Shown here: positions 35,991 to 46,470 of the stretch, piece by piece
Layout: each line of letters opens with the position of its first letter
Position numbering within the stretch: position 1 is the first letter of the stretch
Assembly: GCA_021234155.1 (NCBI GenBank)
Contig: JAJEKV010000010.1
Coordinates: 9,210,260 to 9,274,259, forward strand
Length of the DNA stretch: 64,000 nucleotides
Reading direction: 5' to 3'
Origin: Isoetes taiwanensis
Taxonomy: Eukaryota; Streptophyta; Lycopodiopsida; Isoetales; Isoetaceae
Program-made: the position numbers and the translations under genes
The notes under the pieces: model-generated
Told to the model about the DNA's origin: nothing
Seen by the model: only the letters and a program-made list of their open reading frames with translations
Databases searched by the model: none

Positions 35991-38900
35991 ATTCGAGCAT
36001 GCCCGCCAAGCCCGAGTGCAATCAGCATAAACACTCCTTCTTCGCCTGGATCAACTTAAGGTGGATTACCGCTTATTCTCCCATCCATCGCCAGCAGGTA
36101 GTAGTACCGAGCGACCTGGCCGTTGTGTGTCAGCCGGTTTCTCCGCTTGTTTGGCCTCCAGCTCAGGGCGCCAGCCAGACTCGCCGACCTCTACTCGCTG
36201 AGCTCCCCTCAGAGTCTTCACCAGCGGCCGAGCCTCCCGAGGTCGATTCCTTCTCCTTTGGCAAGGGTGATATTGAGGGACCCGCATTAGGATACTCGTG
36301 GTCTTCCCACGATCCCCATCTGCTCTTGGAGGGCGCAGGAACTCCTCCTCTCGCTGGCAGCCCCCGCCGGGCCCATCAATTGCCTCGATGCCGCTATAAG
36401 CCCGATGTCGGAGGTCGCCTCTCCCCGTAGGTGTCGGACTCCCTCACTTGGAGCGGGAAGTCGATGCCCCCCTGACGATGAAGTCGCCCGTGCCTGGCCT
36501 CACGCACCGGGTGGAGTAGTTCGTCCAACCTGAGCTCCCTCTCCCTACATTCGGGGAGGTTCTCGATGTCGCCGAGGAGTAGATACTCCTCTCCATCGAT
36601 GATGATAGGGGCTAGGCTTGTGATGCCTAGCCCAAGTGGGGAGCAACTCGATGCCCCCGGCTGCTCGCCGGTTGATCAGCCCTCCCGCCTCTCCTTGGCG
36701 CCATTCTTCGTCCGAAGCCGAAGTCTTATCCTTCGGCCGTCGTCCGACTCTTCTTCGCCTTCTCTTGCTTCCCGTTCTTGTTGATACTGCAGCAAGATTT
36801 GCCCTTCCTTCTCGCTCAGCTATGGGGGTCTACCTCCATCGGAGGGATAGAGGTTGCCCCCATCGGGTTCTCTACGGTGGGATAAGAAGATGGCTAGGGC
36901 GGCGGTGTACGAGAAGTACTTGGTCCCGCTATCGCCGTGACCATGTAATCAGTAGCCTTTGCTTTTATTAGTCAAGTACTTGGCGATGTTGGGGACATCG
37001 CCAAGGCTGCTTGAAGGGACGGGCGGGAACGGTATCCTATGCAAGGGGACTTGGACAAGGGAGGGTCCTACCCTAGCCTCTGAAATTCCGCTAGCACCGC
37101 CTATATGTCGGGGTTATGCTCAAATGTAGCTTGATGTCAATTTCTTTCACAAAGACTTGGAAGATGTCATTGACATCTGCCTCAGTGGCATGGGCACTGG
37201 CGCTGTACCATCGTCCGAAATCAGCAGTGGCCATTGATCTAGCAAGGAAGGGAGTATCAAACGGATGCAGAAGCGCCTCAGGGAGCTGAAAGATCGCCTA
37301 AGCAGTGGGGAGCAAATTTGCAGGGTGCCAATTGAGAAATGGGGAACTTATTTATAGAAAGGGGAAAACCCTAATTTTGGGATGACCTAGATTTTACTGA
37401 TATTAGGTAATTCTGATCTATTAAGGGATGCAATTGCAAGTTTGAAGACTATTTCTAGAGTTTGAGCATGCTAGGGAGAGCAACTGAACCTATTGTGCAA
37501 TTTGGGGATCATTTGGTGATGACATGGTACGGGGTTCATATCGCTATGCCAAACCGATTTCTAAAATGTAGAAATCATTCCCCGCCGACGCGTGAGAGAC
37601 ATGGGTCCTAATTGGGCTAGGATTACTCAATTTAGGTGATCTAAGGCTGTAATTCTACTAAACTCATCGAAAGTTAGCAGAATTGACCCCTTTACTTGGT
37701 CGATTTGGAGCTGTTTTGGGCATTTTTTGGGCATGGTTCATCGCTATGCCCCTCGATTTCTAAAATGTAGAAATCATGTCCCGGCGCTGACGCGGTGAGA
37801 CATCGCCTCAATTTTGCTCCAAACTCCAATTTAATTAAAACGAAGGCTAGGGATCGATATCTTGACCTATCTAAACCGGTTTGGACACTTTATTTACGCA
37901 AAATTTTCTTTATATTAACAAAATTTTACAAATATTTACAAGGTTCAAGGGCGCTCTCCTTGATGTGTCCGGCAAGATACATATCCCGCCTCATGAGGGT
38001 AACCCTCTTCGCACCGCGCGTGCCGCTGAATCTTCAAAATGTTTCACCAAGTGGGCTTCGCCGCCTCTTGCAAACACAAAGAATATCTCGCCTCCACGCC
38101 GCATGTCCGTGTTGTATTCTTGAATGACTTCACGGACCAGACGCTGAACGGCCAAGACGGGAATCGGGAGTCCAGTAACTTTTCTCGAAGTGGCGGATCT
38201 CCTTGAGTGCCCCGCCTTCCTCCCCGCTTCTTCTTGCTCCGCTTCTTCCCCGTGCTCGTGGGGCCTTGGGTTTTGGTGGAGGGGCTTTAGTGTCCGGCTC
38301 TTAAAATCCCGGTGCCCGCCGATCGTTCTCACCGGTGCTCCCGGTAATAGGTGTTGTAGGCCTCCCCACCATTCATATATGCTTGTGCTCCCTCATTCTC
38401 TTCTCATAGACCTTTAAAGGGGTCTATCACATAGGCTTCCCCCTGGCGGCCGTGGGGCCTTAACCCTATCCCACGCCGGAATGGTGGGGCTTCGCCACCG
38501 CCCGGCCTCCCCGCTCTTGGGCCGTGCGGCTGTGGTGCCTCTTCCTCTACAACCGGGGGCTTTGAAGAGCTCGCCCCGTCTGCGCCCGCACGTAGTCTTG
38601 GTCCGAATGTCGTCCGGTGAGTGGGCGGGGTCTCCCCGGCGGCTCGTTGATGACCTGACCGGCTCTCTTCCCAACCTTCACCGGCTTCCTCTTGCCCGCC
38701 TTTGATGGCCTTGGCCCTCCTCTTCTTGGGTCCTCCTGTCTTCCTGATCCTTTGATCTCGCTCCCGTGGCTCTTTGACTTCGTGCCTTATGGACCCGAAG
38801 CGGGCTAGGGTCGGCCTCTTCCTCCGGGGTGAGTTCCGGCACTTTGCTCCTCTCCTACCTGCTCCTCCCGCAGGTGGATCTCATCCCGGGGTTGTTCTTG

Positions 38901-39780
38901 GCCTATGGGTGGGTTCACCTTCCCCTCCGCTCCTCCCCCGTGGGTTGGCGCCCCCTTGGTGTTGCTCCCCGGCCGCTTTCTTTCCTCACGCCGCTCAATT
39001 TCATTGAGGATCTCGCTCATGACGCCCGGGCCGATCATCCTCCAAGATCTCTCAGATGGTCGCCTCTGTCCGACCTCGATTCCTCGCCGGCGAAGATCCG
39101 TCGACCCAGCGGAGAGAAGGCGTTCCCGAAGAATCCTATGAACAAGGCGGAGCGGCGGGGCTGGAGGATCCGGCTTCCTAGGCTTCCTGGCAGTCCGCTG
39201 TGCGGGCCATCATTTTTCGGTTCGCCGATTGGAGCTACTGGCGCCCGGAAGATCGCCTTTGACAATACGGCGAAGTTCTCGTGAAGAACGGAAAAATGGG
39301 AGGGGTCCAGCCTATTTATAGGGCCAATTTTAGGTCAACTTTTAAACTACCTTTTTGGGTTGTCTAAGGCATCTAAAACACCTAATTATAGGGTCTCACG
39401 CTGCGCCCAGCCCGGCATTCCTAGAATCTAGAAACCCGTCCCCGGCGCCGACGTAGAGACATGGTGGGGCCCACTATTAAATTAACATGTAACATGCTAA
39501 ATCTACTAATTCTTAGCTTAAATTTAGAATTATCAAGATATTTTACCGTAATTTACAACTTTTTGGTGTCAAAGTCGAATGTTCAAGACGCTATGCCTGC
39601 CCGATTTCTAAAATGTAGAAATCTGTCCCCGCGCGACGTGTGAGACCACCCTACTTTTGATGTTGGCTCATCAATTTTTAGTCTTTTACGCTTCTATTCT
39701 TTTTAACTGTTACTAGCTTAGCATAAACTACAAAAATGAGAAAAAAAAATTTCTCATTTTTCGAGGTTTGAGGATCCTAT
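35991..39780 (-). other. 5' part of the B element: GC-rich block between repeats
   Basis: The segments 35,900-36,950 and 37,950-39,290 are G+C-rich and open over hundreds of bases on several strands. The minus strand reads charged, Arg/Gly/Glu/Pro-rich protein (for example 38,414-38,674 and 38,805-39,038). It could be an extra or extended gag frame, or a captured host fragment. Segments 37,300-37,950 and 39,290-39,780 are AT-rich and carry four copies of a 21-base hairpin motif. I cannot assign a function. Confidence 0.35.
37556..39623. repeat. Four dispersed copies of a hairpin motif with conserved tail
   Basis: GATTTCTAAAATGTAGAAATC (8-base stem, 5-base loop) lies at 37,556-37,576, 37,755-37,775 and 39,603-39,623, with a degenerate copy at about 39,417-39,435. 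Each is preceded by tatgcc- or gcccggc-like bases and followed by a shared tail of the type tgtccccggcgc-gacg-gagaca. Two copies lie on each side of the GC-rich block 37,800-39,300. Confidence 0.8.
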
Positions 39781-39834
39781 CAAGTTAGTGCTATCGGGAA
39801 CATGGCCGCTTTTGCTCTTGGTCTTCAAGAACAT

Positions 39835-39846
39835 AGCTCGATACCA
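39835..39846 (-). other. Primer-binding site of the minus-strand B element, altered
   Basis: On the minus strand the sequence is TGGTATCGAGCT, next to the 5' LTR. The plant initiator-Met site is TGGTATCAGAGC(T); only the CAG is changed. It confirms the minus orientation. Confidence 0.82.
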
Positions 39847-39847
39847 C

Positions 39848-41647
39848 CGTGGACGCCCCCTACTCGTATACCTGCCCTCACCGTGATACAAACAGAGTTC
39901 ATCCCCCATACCAGCTCCATGCTAATACAGGGCCCTCCACATGACACCGCAACCGCGGACGGGTTCCAAAGTGGGAAGAGTGGAAGGGTCATTGCACCCC
40001 GCCTCCCTCGTGGCCTACCTAGTCTGAAGCGTAAACATACATGTCGTAAGCACATACATCAATATCATATGACCATCACGAAGGATGGCCCTCCACATAT
40101 CTCAAGATAGACAAAGATCAAGACATCACATAGGGAATCCTACCCAAGGCTCGAACTCAAAGGGATGATCGACGGCTTGGGTCCGTGAGTTCATTGCGCA
40201 TGTAATTCATGGCAATGGATTTGGTCGGGTATAAGAACATGGCTTAGGTTGTCCACTCCATCCGCCCCCCTGGCATTACACTTTGCGCAGATAGGTTGAA
40301 GAACTTCTGGGTTGGACCGTAGCTCACGCCGGGATCATAGCCAAAGGGGCTATAGCCGTGTTACATCTCCCCTGCACTGATGAGGCGTGTAGGGAGGTTT
40401 CTCTCCCACCGTGATGATCAATGCCATAGCAGTGCACTAGAGGACACCAACCGGCCCGTGACTGACTTTAACCCACTTGAAGGGAACTACCACCACGATG
40501 GGTCCCACCCCCGTGCAAGACAACCACCCACATTACACCACCTCGGCCTGAAACCCCGGTGGCACCGCCGCCAGCACACGCTTTATCCCCAACGGTGTCG
40601 AACTCATACTGTGGTGCACGCAAAGGACCCGAGTATTAAGCGCTTAGTCTGCAGTGCTCTCCCGTAGACTTTACATCCCGAGAGCAACCGCTATGGACAC
40701 AGCCCACCCTTATCAACCGGTTCCGACCCTAAGAACACAACACAAAGTGGGCTATTGCACGCAGTCGCAACTACAAAAGTGTGCTAGAGAGGCTACTCTA
40801 GGAGCATCAACTACAAAGCTTTAGGTCTCTACCCCCTTCCCAATACAAGGAGTTCACAGAGATACATCATCCATGTACATCACGTAAGAACTAAAGAACA
40901 AGATCTAATCTATATCATAGAGTTAGGTTCTTTAGTTAGAATCGCCATCTAGAGTTCTAGAGGGCTGCTATGGGCAACTTAATAGGCTAAACCTATCGAT
41001 TCAATGACTAAAATAGGGTTTAGACTATCTAATTGGCCAAATACCGATCCTTGAGAGACTCCTCCCGACCTGAGCTCGACCATCCCACCAAACGCCGAAT
41101 CTAGAGAAACTAAGGTTGCAATTCTCCCAAATGAGTTCGATGCGCTTTGGTTTTGTTGAGGCGACCAAAACAGTTCTCAAAACCCTAAAATCGAAAATTA
41201 GGTTAGTTAGGGTTTCCTACCCTATATAGACAAGGGGGTGGCTAGGGTTTCCAATTATCCCCTTTGGCATGTGGGATAATTGGTAATGGGCCCACTTGCC
41301 TTTAAGGGCTAGGTGGCCAAATGTGCCCACATGGAAATGTGTGCACCCAAATGTGCTCACATGGAAATGTGTGCACATTAATGAATGTGTACATTGGAAA
41401 ATGTGCACATTACTTGCACCTATGGGTATGGCCCACTTGGCATCAAGTGGCCATGGAAATGTGTGCCCACATTAATGTGTACATTGGAAAATGTGCACAT
41501 TAATACTAATGCACATTCTAGCAAGTTGCCCCTAGGGCTACCCATTTGGCTATACGTTGGCGCATACCGCCAATCGGTGTATGCGTACATCGCGGCGGGC
41601 GCATATAATATATCGCCCCGAGCGTATATCGTCTTTGGAACGTCACA
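39848..41647 (-). repeat. 5' LTR of the minus-strand B element
   Basis: Full-length match to 28,051-29,846, with nearly the same length (1,800 against 1,796). Its minus-strand start TGTGACGTTCC is flanked by the GACTT target duplication and its end abuts the primer-binding site. Confidence 0.88.
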
Positions 41648-41652
41648 GACTT
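41648..41652. other. Target-site duplication GACTT (right)
   Basis: Exact repeat of 28,046-28,050, directly after the right LTR edge. Confidence 0.88.
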
Positions 41653-42250
41653 GCTAGAATTTGTCATGACACCCCAACTGGCTAAGATATACTTGCAGCT
41701 TCGTGAGGAGCTTGACCAACTTATTCAAAAAAGGTGATTTATCAACTTTGCAATAGAATAAAAATGAAGATTATTTGTTCATTTTTATCGCTTTGCAGAA
41801 CTTTTCTCATTTTTAATGTGTATCAGAAGTGTACATATTGACTCAATAGTGTTGGTGCATGAAAACGGCCTTTCCGAATCCTCGCCTTGATGTATATAAA
41901 GAAGGTGAACAGGTTGTGTCTGGCTGCTAGGATACTCATGAATGAAGATGAATGCACCGGTCGTTTCTTCTTTGGCCAAAACATGCCAGCTCCAAAGGAT
42001 CATGCCCGCGGTCACACCATACAATGATCCGAAACGATGGATTTAGGATAGCAATTGTTTTGGCATTTGCCATGATAGAAAGGAAAAGCACCAACAAGAA
42101 GATATGACGGAAAGCATGTAATGGCAGAAATTGAAAGCTGAGATTCTTTTGCTGAGATTCTTTTTTCAAAGTTGACATTTTTTGATAGAGATATTCACCA
42201 AAATTCATTAGCAGGAGGAGCCTTTGGGGCCTCAAGGTGATACTGCAAAA
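41653..42250 (+). pseudogene. Gene with PAM2-like motif, continuation after the B element
   Basis: The flank resumes with plus-strand coding-like sequence MTPQLAKIYLQLREEL (41,667-41,715). It runs into a short GT-AG intron (41,734-41,798, 65 bases) and continues with FLIFN before a stop. Removing the 13.6-kb element and one duplication would join it to the segment ending at 28,050. The minus-strand frame 41,936-42,235 shows no recognisable family. Confidence 0.35.
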
Positions 42251-43310
42251 GGGAAAACATTGTGTACTATTTTTGACATCTTCAACAAAGATGGTCTAGA
42301 TATTAACACTGCCATATGATTAAAGTGACTGTCTGGTCAGGATGCCATTTGAGCTGGGGTCTACATGTTGATCAAAAGATGGTAGACATCTCAAACAAAG
42401 ATTTTCAGACATTAACACCATATCTTGATGCTGGGATGATTGCTTAATTCTAATGGTTTGCTGTATTGTGTCATCCGTCAATTTTTGCAACACTTTGCTT
42501 TTATGTCATCCATTGGGTACTCATATGCTCAACCATTTCTAAGGGCACAAGAGTGTTGATTGGGTTTCTTGAGTTTTGTCATGTCACCCTAGACTGAGGC
42601 ACAAATCAGCAGCCATTCCCATCGATCTGTTAAACTCATGACGACAAGACAAATAAAGAGGATTTACATCAAAACATTATAATATAATCACAAGTTCACA
42701 ACTATGGTAAGCTTACTTTTGCATTTTTCTTTTTAACGGTAAAAAAATCTTGATCCCACACCCTATATAGCAAGCAAAATAAGTATGATAAACTTGGAAT
42801 ATCATGAAAAGAGAAGATACTGACAACAACGAAACGAAAAGGGCCATTCTATTTTTGAAAGAGCTTTCTTGCATTGTTACATTGTTCACATGTTTGCGAT
42901 TGAGAAATTTACTACAGGATTCCACATGTTAGCACTTGAGAAAATTACTACCACCTATTCAATAGTAGTAGAGTGCTTGGTTCTCTAACAAATGTTCCCT
43001 CCCATTCTAATGTTCATTCATGCTAAAGATTTCATAAAATAACAGGTAGAGTTTTGCAAATAAATGCATCGTTCCTACTCGGCGCACAACAATTACAAAA
43101 GTAAGAATTTACAGAGCGAGCATATTTTGGGCATGCTTTCTCATTGCGTCCCAAAACATTTTTAGGCTCTCAAATTTTGCCCAGCAACGCTGGGCACCAT
43201 TACTAGTCTAATCATATAGTTTTCTATGTGTGCCCAAAAGTAATGTCATGCCGACTAAACTTGTGGCCATAGGATTTATGTAAGTAGTTCTTTAACTTAT
43301 AATTTTGCAC
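42251..43310. other. AT-rich stretch, nothing recognised
   Basis: No reading frame above 70 codons and no repeat shared with the rest of the window. Confidence 0.5.
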
Positions 43311-44978
43311 TGTGGACGTTCGGCCGACACAGTATAATGGTCCCGGGACGTTATCGCATCTTTGCCATCACGCGTTACCCGCCATTCGACCGACGCGGTA
43401 ATGACGGCGTGTAGCCAAGTGGGTAGCCCCTAGGGGGCAACTTGCTAAGAATGTGCATTAGTATTAATGTGCACATTTTCCAATGTACACATTAATGTGG
43501 GCACACATTTCCATGTGGCCACTTGATGCCAAGTGGACCATACCCAAGTGTGCAATTAATGTGCACATTTTCCAATGTACACATTAATGTGGGCACACAT
43601 TTCCATGTGGGCACATTTTGCCACCTAGCCATTAAAGGCAAGTGGGCCCATTCCCAATTATCCCACATGCCAAAAGGGGATAATTGGAAACCCTAGCCAC
43701 CCCCTTGTCTATTTAAGTAGGAGAACCCTAACTTGCCCATTTTCGTTTCTAGGGTTTTAGAGCTCTGTTTTGGCTGCCTCAAGAGCCAAAACCGCCTCCC
43801 AGACTCTGTCTGAGAGAACTGCATCATTAGTTTCCCTTGATTCGAGCATTTCAGCAGGATGGTCGAAGTTCTGTGAGGTGAGAAGCAAGCCAAGGATTAG
43901 GTATTTAGTCAATTTAATAGCTTAAACCATCTTCTAGTCATTGAATCAGTAGGTTTAGCCTATTAAATTGCCCATAGCAGCCCTCCAGATCTCTAGATAG
44001 CAGACTCTAACTAAAGAACCTAACTCTATGATATAGATTAGATCTTGTTCTTTAGTTCTTCTGTGATGTATATGGATGATGTATCTCTATGAACTCCTTG
44101 TATTGGGAAGGGGGGTAGAGACCTAAAGCTTTGTAGTGATGCTCCTAGAGTAGCCTCTTTAGCACACTGTAGATTCGGCCTGTGCACAAGAGCCACACCG
44201 GGATGTGGGTGAAGGGGCCAGACTGGCTGAGAAGGAGGTTCATGTCCTGACTCTTGAACGATCCCTCTGGTGTGTAAAGCCTACCGGGGATCATTGTGAC
44301 TAGGTCCAATGGCTTGCCAACGCGTGGGCAAGGCATGGGCTGACATCCGTGAAGTGGTGTTCACTTTCCAAAGGGTTCACCGAATCTGGGCAAAGGGCCC
44401 TCTAGTCACCTTGAGTCGGCATGTAGATTTCGGATGGAGTGATCCCTACCCGCCCCATCGAACCGGGAGGATGAGCCCGAGTAGCCCCTTTGGCTATGCA
44501 TCCGGCCGGGCTACTGATCGTCCCCGACACTTTTCGCACCACTTTGCAAAGTGTGCATAGGAGGGGCGGATGGAGTGGACAACCTTGCCATGTTCATATG
44601 CCAGCCAAATCCATTGCCATGAATTCGCCTCAATGAACTCGGAGACCTGCCGTTAGTCATCCCTTTGAGTCCGAGCTTTGGGTAGGATTCCCTATGTGAT
44701 GTGTCGATCTTTTTGTCTATGCAGATATGTGGAGGACCATCCTTCGTGATGGTCATATGATGTTGATGTATGTGCTACTTGACATGTATGTTTACGCTTC
44801 AGCCTAGGTAGGCCCCGAGGGAGACGGGGTGCAATGACCCTTCCACTCTTCCCACTTTGGAACCCGCCACGGTTGCGGTCGTCATGTGGAGGGCCCTGAT
44901 TAGCATGGAGCTGGTATGGGGATGAACTCCTGTTTGTATATGGTGAGGGCACCGTGATATCGAGTAGGGGACGCCACA
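43311..44978 (+). repeat. LTR, family B, plus strand (copy B3)
   Basis: Starts TGTGGACGTTCGG and ends ...GACGCCACA, 1,668 bases. It closely matches 52,509-54,174 and, in inverted orientation, the LTRs of the minus-strand element, which are about 130 bases longer. It has no polypurine tract before it and no primer-binding site after it, so it behaves like a solo LTR. A TATA-like ctatttaag lies at about 43,708-43,717. A unit of about 90 bases with gtgcacattttccaatgtac is repeated twice at 43,470-43,615. Confidence 0.85.
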
Positions 44979-45745
44979 AAGACCTCCTAGATGATTCGAC
45001 ATCTTTAAGAGTAAGACTCTTAAGTCCAAATCTAGGCCATGAGTTAAGGCAAGGAGTAATTAGCGGCACCAATGGAACAAGAGTCAAGTTCGACATCAAC
45101 CTTAAAGCGAGGCAAAGTAGAGCATCGGCACCAACTCATGTACATTGGCAACTATGACCTCATAATAAGCATGCAATATTAAAGTCAAAAGGCAATAATT
45201 GATTATCATAAGCAAGAGATACTTATCCCAAACCAAAGAGCAAGTACCTTATAATTTAAGTTAAGGAAGTAATTCCAATCGTTACAACGCTTTGTCAAGA
45301 AGCAATTACTTAAGTACATCATGAGGAATGAGGTCGTACATAAGCTACAAGTTGTCGAATTCCACTACAAGAGTAAGAAGGAAGATGCTACTTGAACAGC
45401 TTGCCTCGGCCAATTTCTAAGTTAATCAAGAAGTCCCATGATATATCTCCAGGTGAAATTTGAGAGCTTTTGCTCTATAGAGGCATAGAGTCCGAAATCA
45501 CTCTTGCACCGGAGGCGAGAGCCGATCAGCAAGGCTCTTTATAGAATCAAAGACTTCCGAGCTAGCGGAGCTCAAGAAGCAGTTGTAGGAGTTGATCAAC
45601 TTGGGGATCCTTTCGGCCAAGATGGAAGTCTAAAGATGTATATCAACCATGGGCAGCTCAACAAGCAATGACATAATGGATCAGCCCCAAGAAGCAGGAT
45701 TCTTCTACAAAATCGACTTAAGCTCGGGCAATCGGATTTCAGCCT
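44979..45745 (+). pseudogene. Family A pol fragment (protease-RT linker and RT start)
   Basis: Nearly identical to 54,175-54,910. Near 45,475-45,720 the plus strand reads GIESEITLAPG, then SELAELKKQL, INLGILSAKMEV and FFYKIDLSSGN. This is the decayed start of a Ty3/gypsy reverse transcriptase. It breaks off after LSSGN, where the other copy continues with QQIRMK. Several stops are present. Confidence 0.72.
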
Positions 45746-45759
45746 AGGAATTAGCTAGA

Positions 45760-45835
45760 TTAGCTTTCCAATCTATTTAAACTTCATCTTAAAAGAATTC
45801 CCACAGTAGCGGGAATTGAGCCTAGAATCCATTTA
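45760..45835 (-). repeat. Decayed remnant of the SINE-like segment
   Basis: The words aatctatttaaacttcatcttaaaag and cccacagtagcgggaatt correspond to 24,030-24,076. The box B has decayed to GGCTCAATTCC. The match is short and ends in unrelated sequence. Confidence 0.4.
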
Positions 45836-46470
45836 TGACCTCAAATTAGGATAGAAATGTCAAACCCCATCTCAAAATGACCAAAATTGCTCAAACCCTT
45901 GAATTGTCTTTCCAAACTGTAGTTTGTTTGTAGATAGAAGCATACCCCATTAGTAGCTCGCAAGTATTGCTCTCGGCTCAAATCTGATGCCTTACTCCTA
46001 GATAGAAGTGCCCAAGAACACCCCTTTGTTATAGTCATCTAGACCTCAGCATAGCAACCCAAGTCCAACTGTTTGTACATCACCTCTCTGCCGAGCCAAA
46101 GGCATAAACCTTGACCTAATTACGTGGTCCTTCTAATAGAATTTGACTTATATAGTCAGCCACATTGACACTCCCTATTGCCAGGATACCTAGAAAGGAG
46201 CTAGAGCCTAGAGCTGCCCAAGTCACCATGTGTAGAGATTGGACCCCCAAACCAACTTTGCTAGGACCTTAGAGTATGCCTCAAACATCATGGAGGTTTT
46301 GCAAAACAACCCTTATCTCATCTTGCACCACACGTCCTAATGTCCATAGACTTGTAGATTATAGATATGTCTCTAGTAATGTTTGCCGAGCCATCTTGCT
46401 TGCTTATAGAGCCCAAAATGTTGTAGGAGAGCCCTTCAAGTAGACCCTTAGACTCTAGGATACACGAGCG
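45836..46470. other. Unassigned spacer
   Basis: No coding frame above 65 codons and no clear repeat. It lies between the family A pol fragment and a family A-like internal stretch. Confidence 0.4.

Larger units (their letters stand above)
28051..41647 (-). mobile_element. Complete family B Ty3/gypsy chromovirus, minus strand
   Basis: A 13.6-kb element bounded by two LTRs of about 1.8 kb that read TG...CA on the minus strand. It has a primer-binding site inside the right LTR, a polypurine tract inside the left LTR and a 5-bp target duplication GACTT. Internal order on the minus strand is a GC-rich 5' region, gag/protease, reverse transcriptase, RNase H, integrase and chromodomain. This pol order defines Ty3/gypsy. 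The two LTRs are alike apart from scattered differences, mostly at CNG sites, which argues for a fairly young insertion. No long uninterrupted polyprotein frame remains. Confidence 0.88.

Noticed and set aside
35918-36971. Plus-strand genes of 170 and 111 codons in the GC-rich block
   Set aside because: High G+C content opens several frames at once; the surrounding element reads on the minus strand and no family is seen on the plus strand.
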